In this document: piece by piece, positions 45,101 through 56,179 of the stretch
How the letters are laid out: each line of letters opens with the position of its first letter
Numbering within the stretch: position 1 is the first letter of the stretch
Program-made: the position numbers and the translations under genes
The notes under the pieces: model-generated
What the model was told of the DNA's origin: nothing
The model's database searches: none
Seen by the model: only the letters and a program-made list of their open reading frames with translations
Origin: Chrysopilus asiliformis
Taxonomy: Eukaryota; Arthropoda; Insecta; Diptera; Rhagionidae
NCBI GenBank assembly: GCA_964034945.1
Contig: OZ035964.1
Span: 9,145,942 to 9,209,941, forward strand
Length of the DNA stretch: 64,000 nucleotides
Reading direction: 5' to 3'

Positions 45101-48100
45101 TTCAAGAACTTTCTTGCCCGATAAATAAGTTTAGCTAAATTTTATATATTCCTGTATAAGCAATTCTCCAGATATGGATAAATGATTGCAAAAAAAAAGG
45201 TTTCAAAAATGTTTTGAAAATAGTTTGACCTCAAAACGTTGAAAGAGAGTAAATAGTTAAGATTTGCGTGTTTTATTCATTGTAGAATTAAAACTTTTCC
45301 ATTGATAACATTGTGACAAAGTGAGGAATTTGTTATGAAAAAATTACAAAAACAAGTCGTAAAGGGATTCTATTGAAAATTTGAGGAAAACAGCGGCATA
45401 ATAAAAAATCAGGATTAGTTTTTTTAATTAAATATGATTAAATGTGAATAAGTTGTACAAAAAATGTGGTATTATTGAAGGGATATGTACATAAAAATTA
45501 CTTTTCTGAATTCAATGAAATATGCTTATGAAAGCACATAAAGAATGGTGAAATATTTGTAAACAAGCCCAAATAGCATTTTAAGAGTATTATTTTATAA
45601 TGGACTTTTCCTCCGATTGCATGCCGCGATTTTCGTTGCAACTAAAAACTTTCGACAATATTGAATATAAAATTTAAATAGATTTAATGGGCCATCAAAC
45701 GAAAAATCGTTTTTAACGAAAAATTTAATTAATTTTAGTTTTTTTTTTGCAATGACATTTTGATGCCAATAAATAAAATTGTGCTGCTTCAAAAATGTCT
45801 GCTATCCACTTTTTATGCAATTTCCTTCAGTTATTTGCCTAAAATAAGAAAATTAATTCTGGAAGCGAAATCGGTTGCATCAAATGTCAATGGCGGCTAA
45901 AGGCATAGACTTTTTTCCTTTTGTTTGTAAATCGGTGGCTTTGAGATAATTCTAGTGGCAACCGTGTCGACCCTGTTGCCATTACACGCTTCTTCAAAGT
46001 TAAACTGACATTCAGGTTCCAAAGCTAATCACTGTATCGACCCGAGAACCGTTAAATGCCGCTCGATCGCTGCAGGATTTTCACGAAGCGAATATTGACC
46101 CAAATACGAACCGTCGATCATCAATTTCCCCATTAAGCCTAAACCCCAATTACGCGTTCGTGCGTGCGGCACCCACGCGGTGAAGGTAAAAACTACGCAT
46201 TTAAATGAGTAAATGTATAATTGCGCGTTGCTCAGACGCGTTGCCGCGTCCGTGCCGCGTAGAGTAGGCTCAATTTCTACTTTTAGACGCGGTGACAACT
46301 ACTAGGTGCCAGAACAAAAATCATGCCGCACGCACGAACGCGTAATTGGGGTTTAGGCTTTAAAGCAATTAAGGCTTTGCAGACACATTATTAATCAGTA
46401 TGTCGTCCTTGTCACTTCTTTCGCTTCCTGCACGCGAATGTAAATTATAGGTTTAGACCCGATTGTGTAAATTGCTGCATTTTTAAGCCGCAGAGAACAA
46501 ATCTTATGTGCCCGTGCTTTTCGATGCTATTTGGGAGATGACTGAAAATAATTTTTCGTTCAAATAGATATTGAAGAAAACAGGAAATGTGCTCATCACG
46601 TTAAGCTTTTATAACGCAGTTGTGCGATATGTTATAGAGGGACTTTTGTAAGTTCACAAACCAAATTCTCAAACACACTCATTTTACGTATAGGATGACC
46701 ATTTTTTTTTGCGTGAATACGATACAGATGTGGCGGAGAAAAAATGTTTGATACTTGGTAATAAATCGAAAAGTACTCGGCAAGAAAAATTGCATCCACT
46801 GCAAAAGCTGAATTGTACGGCCCCAGGCTTTATCAATAAGTAGAGTTTTACTTTAGAAGGCAAAATAAGTTGCGCCTCAGGGAAAATTTTGAAAAATTAG
46901 TTTATAATCGAAAACGCAACTATAAAATGTGTCGCAGGCGAAATTTTTCAAAAGTGAAACACACTAGGCAAAAATCCTTCTCAAAACAGTGCCGAGGGCG
47001 AAAATTGTTAGGTTTTAAGACCAAATCGAATAATCCGAGGCAAAAATTTGGTTTCCGTAACGCTGGGACAACATGCCTAAATCCGGGACGTATGATAAGC
47101 GTGCTGCTACTATTGCCTTAATTTGAATTTAAATAATAACAACATCCTAACTACCTGTATTTCAACAGCTCTCAAAATGATCGCAATCACAATATTTCCA
47201 CAATTCCGTTTAGCAATAATAAAGTGAAAATTGCTTGGCGCAAAATTTTTGGCCAAGTTTCAAAGAGGAAGACAACAATTTTATACAATTTTACTAATGC
47301 AGTTTGAATGTATGCGGACTTTTTAAATGATATTCGTTTTATGTATTTAACCAAGCTCAAGAAAATCCAAGAAAACGTATTTACGGTGAAAAAGAAAAAC
47401 GAAAAAGAAAAACGAAAAAGATAACGTGGTGATCGAAATTAGAGAAAAAATACTAATTATAGTACAAAGAAATAGTGTATAGAGAATAAGAACGTTTCAA
47501 AGTCACGGCCATGATATGTATGAGTTTTAGTTAATTGGAAAATCTTTACGTACCACCATATAACCGTGGAATGGACTAAGTCGTACAGGGATGCCACCTG
47601 AAAACTCATCTTCGGTGCGGTTGATTGCATTGATCTTGACTTATTTTATATTTATTTATTTTCATTTGCTTAGCGGCTGATAAAAAAAAATTACGATACG
47701 ATAGAGACAACCCATATAAAGAAACCCACTCTTTTTTTTTTAACGCAACTTGCTTAATTTTGGTGAAAAGTGAAAAATGTGAATATTTATAATTGTATTA
47801 TCAGTAGAAGATTAGTGATAAATAAACCATGGTTGAGTGTAAAAATCTTTGACAATATTTTCCCGGAGGAAATGTTGAATTCCAAGCAAAGAAAACGCAA
47901 TATTTCTCACATCTCAGATGAAATTTGTATGATAAAGCAATGGCTACTGTTTCCATTTAAATCTAAAATGTAGTGAATTTCATAATTTCAACGTCTCATT
48001 AATCCGTTTTCAATATTGAATATTTGTTTGGACAAAAAAATGGATTTTTGAAAGAATATCAAAATAATATGTAAACGTGATTTTTAAAATTCAATGGACT

Positions 48101-51100
48101 TTTGTAATTTCCCAACAACGCGATAAATAAATGTTGTTTCCGCAAATAGCATTATGATGATGAAAACTTTATTCTCTGATAAAAATTCTATAAAATCGAA
48201 ATCTCTGCCTCTCAAAGAGCAATCTGATCAATTAGAACAAATCGAATTAAATAAAACAGCTGAATGTTTTTGTACGGTTGGGCAGCAGCAACGGCGGCAT
48301 GTTATAAATATAAATGAACATCAAGAAAATGAAAGTTTCCGAAACATTGAGAATTTCGACGATTTTTTACAACGTGTTGAGACTCTTAATATGTCGTCTT
48401 CAGCACCTGGCCGGGAAAAGTGTGAAAATACAAATATTAGTTGTGGTGAAATTTATGACAATATCACCTGTAATATAGAGGGTAGTGATAATCGATCCAA
48501 TAGTTTACAATCTCTACCTGAACTAGAATCAATTTGTCCTAATAATACTACTACTACTACTGGTGCTTCTACTGAAAATACCACCATGTCATCATCTTCA
48601 TCCCTGTCGACCACCACTAAAAATGATTCATCATCATCGCCATTGTCAACGTCTATCATATCAGCTAATATACCCTCGTTCCCGGTATTAAAAGCTTTAA
48701 CAATCACCGATGGTAATTTATTAGCGCTAGGCGAGGATCAATTAGGTTTTATGGATACGGAGGATAGCACCACAGATCCTGAAAATGCCTATGCAACGCA
48801 AAAGGACAGTTTGCACAAGGAGCCAATGAAGAATATTCGAGTCACTGTGGGAATAGATGAGGATCTACGAATGATTCTTGAAATGGATCCAAGTATTGTT
48901 GATTTGGGAGATACTGTTGTCACGGCAAAAGAGCCAAAGAAGGTTCTTGGAAGGCCTCCACTTACAGGAGGGTAAATCAAGTGATCCTGTATATTTAAAA
49001 AAAATCCCTAATCACTCGCATTTCAAAAACAAGACATTTTCATTGCTAAATCTATCAAAACATTGAACAAGTATAAAAATGGCCTCATTTCACCATTAAA
49101 AAAAATTTCTGTAACTACACGCTCAAAACTGCGAGATTACATTATTAATATTTTTGAACAAAGGTCGAAAAAAATTATTACTTTTGCCCTTAAACTTAAA
49201 CAAATCTTACATTGTTTAGCATAGCGACTCCCAAACTTTTTTTTTTCGTTTGCGATCCTTCTTTTGAAATTTAGAGCTCGAAAAGGATTGAGGAGAAGTT
49301 AGAATGACCAGATGTCCTCTCTTTCGGGAGCTTTATTTGACAGAAAAAAATATTTTTTTTTCACTATTTGTCAAAAAGCCACTATCTGTGCTCTTTTTAA
49401 ACTTTTAAGTCGGTTCAAAAATGAGCAAACTGCGTTCCCAATTAAAAAATGTTCACAAAAGTTTAGTTTTTGTCTTTCTTACATATAAGAAAAGTGTTAA
49501 AATCACTCAAAAACCGAAATCCCAACGGAGTCCCGGACGTCCACTGGACATATACACATCGACACAGTTCGATGATTCCGCAACGTGCCTGTATGTGTAT
49601 GGGTGTGTGTATGTGCTTGCGTATGTATGTAATAAAAATTGTGAAATCGTCTTCTACTAGTAAGCCTTAACCGATTTCGATGCGGTTTTTTGCATTCGAA
49701 AGCTGTTATCGTCGCATAGAACACTTTTTTTTATCATACTAATATATAGAAATGAGCTGGTGTCTGTCTGTTCCTCTTGCACGCAAAAACGGCTGAACCG
49801 ATTGACTTGAAATTTGGCATGAGTGTCTGTGGTAATTCTGGTTCCAACATTGGCATACGGAAAACTAGCGCGAGGGGTGAGGGGAGTAAGGGGAGGGGGT
49901 AAAGTGATTTCGAAACTTAGTTAATTTTATTTATTTATTTTACGCCCATTCCGGGCCTTTGTGTAACAAGTTCTACATTTAATTTTTACTTAATTTTAAT
50001 ATTTAAATTACTTTTTCTTACACAATTTTTTTTATGACTATTCTGCACCCTTAACTATACCCTTTAACCATCCCAAACCGCTACCGTTGTCCTCTAACAC
50101 ACGTCTTCGGGAATTGATTCTTTTTTATCTCTTCTGCACTCCGCCAGCCAATGTTCAATTTTATCCGGCCCATTATTACAGAATCTGCAATTCCTATCTT
50201 GTTCCTTTCTCCATCTTTCTCTGTCTCTTTCACCATTTTCAGATCTAAATTTTGCCAATAATTTTATTTCCACCCCCTTTTTTAGATATCTGGGAAGCTC
50301 GATGGTATATATTTCCTTGTATTCTTCACTGAGTTTATTGTAGACGAGTTGTTCTATCCTCTCCATATCTCTGTGTAGAGCTTTTCTCCATACTTCTGCT
50401 CCAGACTCCATCGCTTCCTTCATAACTTTTTCACTCTGTCCTATCCTCTCGCAGTATTTTTTCCGCTTTTCCATCCATCCGTAAGGATCCATATTTCTTT
50501 TATAGAGCTCTTTTCTACATTCCTTTAATAGTTCATTTTCAGAATTTGATATCTTTTCTTCAAATTTCATTGCTCTAGCTCCCGCCTCAACTGAGATTGG
50601 CCTGATTTTCGTTTCTCACATTAAGATAGCGTTCTTCGTACTGCTTCTTACTCCCAGTACCCATTTGTAATATGTACTTCCTTTGTGTTATTTCCATTCT
50701 CTCCTGTTCTTTAAACCCCTACACTTCCGCTCCATAAAGCATCCCGCTTTTGATCAAACTATCAAACATTAGGTTTCTTATTTTGAAATTGTTCGCGAAG
50801 CATCTTTCTCCAATACTCCATACTATGCCTAACTTCTGATTTGCTGCCTTATCCAAATCACTTATCGAAACTTAGTTTTTGCGCTCTGTTACTCTTTCGC
50901 GGGAGTAAACTACTGAACCGATTGGCCTGAAGTTTAGCTCCAACATAGACCATCATTTGAAAAAACTTAACCCGGCAACGACTGGTATGCAAGCTAGTAC
51001 TCTATATTAGATTAAGTATACTGTTTGTAACGCATCGAATTAATCATCGAACACAAAACTTAACTACACCAGGGAGTTAGGGATGACAAAAGATCTTGAT

Positions 51101-53424
51101 TTCCGCATGTCTGTCAGTCCCTGAACACCATATATTTCGAAAGGATTGAGACAGAGATTTGAAATTTTGTATGGTTACGTTTCTCGTGAATGGCTAGGCT
51201 AAGTTCTTTCTTGAAAGGGAAAAACGGGCCATTCCTTCCCCCCGCCCCCTTTCTTATACAAACGAAACTCGAAAACTGTGCATCGTATCGAAAAATTTAT
51301 AGAGATGAAATGTGTTTAGAATATGATTTTACATGACTTATCTGTACATCAAAATCCAGTTGGACCAACCCTTCCACCCTCTCCCATATAAATGGATTTT
51401 TTTAAATAAACATTTTGTCCGTCACCATATAGAGTAAATTTGACGATTGGCCCCAGGCAATTATAGCTTTTCTTATGTTTTTTGTAAAAAAAATGAACCG
51501 GTTTCAAGATAATCGCAAAAACTTTTTTTTATTTGTATTGGAGAGGTGGGAAGCAGTAGTGCGATTGAATTTTGATGTCTGGTATAGTTATGTAGAACCA
51601 TATTCTAAACATTTTTTGTCTAAACAAACTTTTCGAATAGATGAGCTGTTTTCGAGAAAACTGAAAAATTCTTTTACATTTGTATGTAAAAATAGTGGTT
51701 CTACTTTCCCCATTTTCGGAAGAGGTTTATCTTTTGATAAAATCCTGTTCTATCCAAAATTTCAATTTGCGACTTCAATTAAATCTCGAGTTTCCAAATG
51801 TTTTTGTATAAACACTTCAAATGAAAGGTTTCGATACACAAAGGCAATACTCAACATGAAAAATTTTTTTTTGCAAAGCAAAAATATCTTGTCATCCTAG
51901 GAGAGAACAACCCGTCTACAACATTGATCATAAGATATTTTGGTCAACAACTTTGGCCATAAGAAAAAAATTCTTTAAAAAAATCGTAGCGCACATCGCG
52001 ACCTCCCTAAAAACTGTTGGGCGAACCTCCAGAACCCATCAGTTGCGAAACCGTGGCTTAGCCCAACGAAATGCATATAGACAGAGAAAAAAATGTGAAA
52101 AAAACCTCTACATAAAACCAAATATCTGATTTCTAAAATTAGATTTTTGAGTCACTTCACTCCGAGAGATCGAAATCCTCTCATTCTTTCTGCATCTCAC
52201 TTGCCTATTTCATCCAAACATTATATAAATTTCATGTGTATTTATTGATTTTGGCGTTCCTACCTTTAAAACTCAATTAAATTGCTTCAATTTAATATTA
52301 TTTTCGTTCTCGAAAACAATGAAAATAGTCCGACATTTAAGACGGCAACGCCAACCTCTCGTACGCAGCTTAAGCAGCAGCTACAGCGCGAACAACTTCA
52401 AGAACTTGAGCGTCGAGACGCTGAGAAACGACTTGCACATCAACAACAACAACAGCAGCAGCACCATGAGCAGCAACTGCAGCAGCAGCAGCAGCAACAT
52501 TTACTGCAGCAACAATCCCAACATCAATCAAGCGTTCAACAGCCGCAGGTTCAGCAATCAGCCGCCCTTAAAGTCCCTTTACAAAGCATTGGGGTTGATG
52601 TGCCGCCGCAAGTATTACAGGTAAAATCACATCCGGTTACGAAATTTCCCATGTGATTCCTCTAAATTTCTTTTTTAAATCAAAGGTTCGAACGGTTTTG
52701 GAAAATCCGACTCGATACCATGTCATACAAAAGCAGAAAAATCAGGTACGACAGTACCTAAGTGAATCCTTCAAACAGTCAGGTAACTGGGACAGTGGTC
52801 AATTATTTGCTCATGCCTCTGGTGATGGCGGTGACAGCGATTCAAAATTTGGCAGCACTCAGGTGAAAATATTCACAACTGAATTTCTAAAAAAATTTCC
52901 TCATGTCAATTTTGGAATTTTATCAGGCTAAATTGGATCAAGACCAACGACAGTTACCGCAGCAGCCCCAACAACGTCAACAAAATGAAGGATCCCCACG
53001 ATCCTTTGGTCCTTTGGCATCGACACCCTATCAGCAATCACAGTACCAGCATTATTCGGCGCCGCCATCGAATCCGCCGAGCCGTTTTAACAGTGTAAAT
53101 TGTCCACCGGCGGCGCCACATCATGCGGGTGGCGGTGGTTTGGGAGGAATGCACACTAGCAGTACTAATATGTCGTCAGCAGCAATTAGTGGTGTTAATA
53201 CTAGTGCCAATAGTTCAAATCTTAATAAGCCCACTAGTAGTAATGGTAAAGGCAATATAAGTGGCAACAGTGTTAATAATAATTGTGCAAGTGGCAGTGG
53301 TGTTGGGGGCAATAATTCAAATGTTGCCTCCTATTTTCAAGGTCGTTATCCTTGCGGGATGACCGCCAGCCCTGATGCTCCAATGTCGCCTAGTCTCAGT
53401 TCCGCAGCCACCAGCACTTCAGAG
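41901..53424 (+). CDS. Mitf: Mitf (MITF/TFE bHLH-zipper factor), 5' portion
   Basis: This is the nutrient- and lysosome-responsive transcription factor of the MITF/TFE family. The coding exons are 41901-42148, 48150-48971, 52329-52620, 52686-52862 and 52927-53424. All junctions are GT-AG with matching phases, giving 679 residues without a stop. Family blocks: AESGIDLN...MFYELKS at the amino end (MITF-A/TFE3 type), PTSRTQLKQQLQREQLQELE (Rag-GTPase-binding type helix), a poly-Gln stretch, VPPQVLQ, then ENPTRYHVIQKQKNQVRQYL. APMSPSLS lies near the end of exon 5, where vertebrate members have the phosphorylated APNSPMA. The basic-helix-loop-helix and zipper are not in the window and must follow intron 5. 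A 274-residue Ser/Thr/Asn-rich exon 2 has no vertebrate counterpart. Confidence 0.92.
42788..43029. mobile_element. hAT-type MITE with 8-bp target duplication
   Basis: It starts CAGGCTTGTCCAACC and ends GGTTGGGCACCCCTG, imperfect terminal inverted repeats typical of hAT elements. CTCTAAAC is duplicated exactly at both flanks (42780-42787, 43030-43037). It is 242 bp with no transposase. Confidence 0.8.
43041..43232. mobile_element. piggyBac-like MITE, TTAA flanks
   Basis: TTAA-CACATTGACTGTCATGG at the left and CTGGCAGTCAACGTG-TTAA at the right are terminal inverted repeats beside TTAA. GGCTATCATTTTTGATAGCC inside is a further palindrome, repeated in part. It starts 4 bp after the hAT target duplication. 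Confidence 0.7.
43411..43643. mobile_element. piggyBac-like MITE, second family, TTAA flanks
   Basis: TTAA-CCCAATCAACGC at the left and GCGGGGATTGGG-TTAA at the right. The interior has no coding capacity. Between the two TTAA elements, 43250-43405 is GC-rich text related to the MITE at 23980-24482. Confidence 0.65.
44128..44300. mobile_element. Harbinger-like MITE, TAA duplication
   Basis: AGCCGGCCATACATTATGAG-ACTTGTT is matched by a perfect reverse complement at the right end. TAA stands outside both (44125-44127, 44301-44303). AGTTGTACAAC palindromic blocks lie inside. 173 bp; the 66-codon frame at 44143-44343 is within it and is not a gene. Confidence 0.75.
44982..45008 (+). repeat. (ATT)n microsatellite
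   Basis: Nine ATT units in Mitf intron 1. Confidence 0.9.
46136..46359. mobile_element. Harbinger-like MITE, TTA duplication, GC-rich ends
   Basis: AGCCTAAACCCCAATTACGC-GTTCGTGCGTGCGGCA at the left has an almost perfect reverse complement at the right. TTA is outside both (46133-46135, 46360-46362). The 89-codon frame at 46029-46298 is a by-product of this element. Confidence 0.75.
48150..48971 (+). CDS. Mitf: Mitf coding exon 2, fly-specific insert
   Basis: The acceptor TTGTTTCCGCAAATAG| and donor GGAGG|GTAAAT give phases that fit exons 1 and 3. It encodes about 274 residues rich in Ser, Thr, Asn and acidic residues, with a Thr run (NNTTTTTGAS). The most ordered-looking parts are NIENFDDFLQRVETLNMS and DEDLRMILEMDPSIVDLGD, short acidic-hydrophobic segments like activation or docking motifs. 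ATG ATG ATG lies at its beginning, so an alternative start or optional inclusion is possible. Confidence 0.8.
49735..50997 (+). mobile_element. Non-autonomous Helitron, interrupted by a LINE
   Basis: Start (TCATACTAATATATAGAAAT) and 3' end (CCCGGCAACG...CTAG then T) match the copy at 39558-39881. A 943-bp LINE fragment splits it after 'cgaaacttagtt'. Comparison with the uninterrupted copy shows the pre-insertion sequence. Confidence 0.7.
49923..50865 (-). mobile_element. 5'-truncated non-LTR retrotransposon
   Basis: CGAAACTTAGTT is duplicated on both sides (49911-49922, 50866-50877). The minus-strand 3' tail is (AAAT)n. Minus-strand coding remnants include MLYGAEV and ERMEITQRKYI (end of the reverse-transcriptase region, about 50750-50680, with a stop in place of a Trp). 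A 158-codon frame at 50570-50094 ends in a Cys/His cluster (CRFCNNGPDKIEHWLAEC). The 5' two thirds are missing, as usual for LINE insertions. Confidence 0.8.
52329..52620 (+). CDS. Mitf: Mitf coding exon 3 (Rag-binding helix, poly-Gln)
   Basis: It starts after AAAATAG with T completing Gly, then PTFKTATPTSRTQLKQQLQR. The S-R-x-x-L-K/R-x-Q-L-x-R-E-Q block is the hallmark of MITF/TFE proteins. A CAG/CAA-encoded Gln-rich region follows (about 52435-52560). It ends VPPQVLQ at CAG|GTAAAA, phase 0. The overlapping frame at 52319-52624 is a shadow. Confidence 0.92.
52686..52862 (+). CDS. Mitf: Mitf coding exon 4
   Basis: 59 codons between a 65-bp and a 64-bp intron. VRTVLENPTRYHVIQKQKNQ, then VRQYLSESF, matches the conserved LENPTxYHxxQxxxxxVxxYLS block of MITF, TFEB and TFE3. 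Phase 0 at both ends. Confidence 0.95.
52927..53424 (+). CDS. Mitf: Mitf coding exon 5
   Basis: 166 codons, low complexity (Gln, then Ser/Asn/Gly-rich), ending in ASPDAPMSPSLSSAATSTSE at donor GAG|GTAAGT. The (N/D)APxSP motif lies where vertebrate members carry their mTORC1/ERK-type Ser-Pro site. The next family block (DDVID...) is expected at the start of the following exon and was not found before 64000. Confidence 0.88.
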
Positions 53425-53842
53425 GTAAGTCGGATCGAGAAACAAATTTTAACAAACAAATTCCGGTTATGATCAATTAATCAATTTTAGTGTATATTTT
53501 CTGTTAATAGCGCGTATGTTCTATAATTTATTGTTGGCCAATAAATTAATAACGACGCGGCGGCGGCGGTCGACGTACGAGTATACGAAAATGTGTTTTT
53601 TTTTACTTTTATATGATATTCATTGAATTGTCAACCGATTTAACATCAATATGAAAGGTATCTTGATTGATTTGAGTTTTGAGAAATTGACCATCGTCAT
53701 CATCCCCATTTAATATATCGGCTAAATTCCTGGCCATTGTCGTCTTACCGTATTGTCGCCGTTTAAATTATCTATCTACCTATATTACTATATGAAAATA
53801 TCTGACAGCACATTACTTTCTAATACAAAATTCAAGTTCCTG

Positions 53843-54086
53843 CACAGAAAGAAAAAAACATAGTTAAAATTGTGTCAGCCTACGAGAATAGTGGTTTAAC
53901 CATGCTTACGTGGTAAAATCTTCTCAAAACTTACTACACACGTACTTAATCCAACTATCACAAACATTTTTGACCATTTAATAGTTGAATTAAGTACGTT
54001 TGTAGTAAGTTTGAGAAGAATAAGCATGATTAATTTTCGTAGGTTGACGCAATTTTAACTATTTTTACTATTTTTTTCTTTCTGTG
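53843..54086. mobile_element. Inverted-repeat MITE
   Basis: CACAGAAAGAAAAAAACATAG-TTAAAATTG at the left matches in reverse CAATTTTAACTA...TTTTTTTCTTTCTGTG at the right. Further inverted blocks (TACTACA...TGTAGTA, AGTACGT/ACGTACTT) continue inward, so it folds over much of its length. The target duplication is unclear. Confidence 0.65.
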
Positions 54087-54622
54087 TGCACAATTTAAAC
54101 TACAACACGACAAATAATATTCGTATTTATAAAAATACAAATTTTTATTTTACAAAATCTGAAATATCTCGATAACGGTAAACGATATCTATTTATGGTA
54201 AAAGGCAAAAATGTAGAAGAACTTCCCCATTAGCATAAACAATATGCAGATGACCAGCAGTCAAAGAAGCCCATGATACATTTTTTCAACGATCAGCTGA
54301 CAAAATCACTTGGGTGAGTTGGCTGAGCGAAGCTTTTAAAAGAATTGCATTCGTGAGTGAAAAGGTTCACAAAAATAAAGCACGAAAAATTAACCGCTTT
54401 GCCTTTTTCCTTTCGCAAAAGCTTCTATTGCTGTCTGGCAAAAGTTTTTTCGTCCTGAAAGCTCTCTAGAATTGGTTTATGCCGTTAGATTGCAAGCAAT
54501 TCGCAAAAATCTACTATTTTTAATTTTTAATGAAAATATCTCAATAACGGTAAAAGATAGCGTATAACAGTAAAAGACAAAAGTGTAGGAAATTTTACTA
54601 TCTTCAACTTTTGTCAAACATA

Positions 54623-55317
54623 AAGGTGGGTTTAGAAACACGAGCATTTTCATTTTTACTGGCAAAGTGAGCGGGATAGCGAAATTCAAATTTACGTGCG
54701 CAAAAAGTCGATCACATCAGTGTCTCACACGTACTTTCCCTTCCACTTTATGGCGAACATGGCGTCAGTGCACATCACCTTCTTATGGCGTCAGTGCACA
54801 TCACCTTCTCGCAGCAATACGTTTGTTAGCACTTCAATTTCACCTAACAAAATCATTTAGTGTGATGTTATAATTAATAACATAATTATTATTACCTCCC
54901 GTTTCCATTTAAAATGCGTAGCTTTCAAATAAACATCGAACTTAACCTTACTTTTGCTGGCTGCCATAATTCCCCATAATTCAGGGGTAACATTTTGCTG
55001 GCAGGGCGGGGAAGTCCAATGTGTTTGTTGTTGTTTACTGCCATAACTTTCCTATCGTCGACGAAAATTATGGATAGTAAAACCACTACATGCAAGCAAA
55101 ATTTCCAGAGGCCTTATTACCGAACACGATACGATTGGATCGAGTCGTAAACTCCACCACGAACTAATCGTATCGTGTTCGGTAAAAAGGCCTCAGTAAA
55201 ATTTTTACTGAGTGGTTTCCGGTCCCTTTCCCACTTGGTGAAAAAGTCATAAGAAATCTGGCATTTCACTCACTTTGCCAGTAAAAATGAAAATGCTCGT
55301 GTTTCTAAACCCACCTT
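54623..55317. mobile_element. 695-bp inverted-repeat element, TA flanks
   Basis: AAGGTGGGTTTAGAAACACG-AGCATTTTCATTTTTACTGG is matched by its reverse complement at the right end over about 50 bp with almost no mismatch. TA is outside both (54621-54622, 55318-55319). The interior has a 25-bp direct repeat (GGCGTCAGTGCACATCACCT, 54762 and 54786) and the small MITE at 55109-55193. Confidence 0.7.
55109..55193. mobile_element. 85-bp hairpin MITE, CAG duplication
   Basis: AGGCCTTATTACCGAACACG-ATACGATT pairs with its reverse complement ending AGGCCT. CAG stands outside both ends (55106-55108, 55194-55196). A 3-bp duplication of this kind is compatible with PIF/Harbinger. It sits inside 54623-55317. 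Confidence 0.65.
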
Positions 55318-55319
55318 TA

Positions 55320-55692
55320 GCGTGGTATTAAACACAGCAACTTTCGGGCTTATTTAAGCCGGCAACTTTTGGGCTTAATAAGCCAATGTGCTTACATTTG
55401 TGGCTTAAATAAGCCAATCCTGTTTGCATATGCTACACAAGTTTACATGGGTGTGTGTGGACTCAAACCATTGAAATTGCTGCTGCTCATATACTTCCCA
55501 CGATCTTTACCTGCTGACGGTCAGAACGAAAATGATTTCTGCCTACTACTTTTCCCAAACCGGTTTACACGGTTTGCATGTATGCAGATTGTCGATAAGC
55601 CATGATTTCGAGTGGCAACTTTTCCCTCCTCAGTCCTTTCTCCCAAAAATCGGCTTAAGTAAGCCCGAAAGTTGCCGTTTGTAATACCGCGC
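55320..55692. mobile_element. Inverted-repeat MITE abutting its neighbour
   Basis: GCGTGGTATTAAACACAGCA-ACTTTCGGGCTTA at the left matches in reverse the right end (TAAGCCCGAAAGTTGC...AATACCGCGC). TA is outside both (55318-55319, 55693-55694). Its left TA is also the right TA of the preceding element. The frame at 55369-55605 is within it and is not a gene. Confidence 0.7.
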
Positions 55693-55699
55693 TAAGACT

Positions 55700-55910
55700 A
55701 CTGAAGAACGCGTAGCTTCCGCGTAAACAGCGAAAAATGTGATTGTCACATTCTAAGACCAAACATGGCTGTAAAATTTCATATACACAGGCTGACAGAC
55801 AGACTGACAGATTGACAGACAGAAATACATTTTTGTGATAATGCTTCAATCGACTTAGGAATGCTCGGGAAATGTTTTTTAGGCAAAATTAATAGGTCGA
55901 ATTGTTTCAT
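55700..55910 (-). repeat. Fragment of the GACA-type dispersed repeat
   Basis: The text 'aagaccaaacatggctgtaaaatttcat', 'cacaggctgacagacagactgac' and 'aatcgacttaggaatgctcgg' parallels 27290-27330 and 32440-32850. It is a degenerate relative without coding capacity. Confidence 0.5.
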
Positions 55911-56179
55911 GAATACAATACTTTATTATACTTCGTATAAGAAAGCAAAAAGCACAGGTTTGCATAGTCTGATGATAAGCTCAACATAGCACAAAAGAAA
56001 AAAAAACCTTTTTGAAGAAAATAGCTTAAGAGCGTTGTAGTTATGATTAGATAAAGTACAAACAAAAAAATTTTCGCAATGCGATTCCTCGATAACTTCA
56101 CCTATTGTAGTAGACTTAAACAATACAGAAAGATTTTCAATCGTCAATTTCCAGTAACAAATTGACAATTTTCAGTTTT

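Larger units (their letters stand above)
42149..48149 (+). other. Mitf: Mitf intron 1 (6.0 kb), MITE-rich
   Basis: GTGAGT to AG. It contains the hAT, piggyBac and Harbinger-like MITEs listed separately, an ATT microsatellite (44982-45008) and a (GAAAAAC)n-like stretch (47388-47425). Between them, for example 42149-42787, 44301-45985 and 46870-48149, only AT-rich DNA without genes is seen. Confidence 0.75.
48972..52328 (+). other. Mitf: Mitf intron 2 (3.4 kb)
   Basis: GTAAAT to AG. It holds a GT/ATGT-type microsatellite (49590-49640), a Helitron copy interrupted by a LINE, and a copy of the 105-600 repeat family (51000-51470). The 141-codon frame at 51475-51900 extends from that repeat, has no domain and is not called. 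48985-49560 and 51900-52328 show nothing else. Confidence 0.7.

Noticed and set aside
46029..46298. 89-codon minus-strand frame near 46.1 kb
   Set aside because: Most of it lies in a TTA-flanked MITE with GC-rich inverted ends, which explains the open frame.
48453..48707. Minus-strand frame opposite Mitf exon 2
   Set aside because: Shadow of low-complexity ACT/TCA codons on the plus strand; the Mitf reading has matching splice phases on both sides.
50094..50570. 158-codon frame as a host gene
   Set aside because: It lies within a LINE insertion with a 12-bp target duplication and (AAAT)n tail, and its Cys/His cluster is the usual LINE carboxyl motif.
51475..51900. 141-codon frame as a gene
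   Set aside because: It overlaps and extends a dispersed repeat in a Mitf intron, has AT-driven Phe/Lys/Ser composition and no recognisable domain.
52319..52624. Ser/Asn-rich frame overlapping Mitf exon 3
   Set aside because: It is the +1 shadow of the CAG/CAA repeat; the other frame contains the conserved MITF/TFE blocks.
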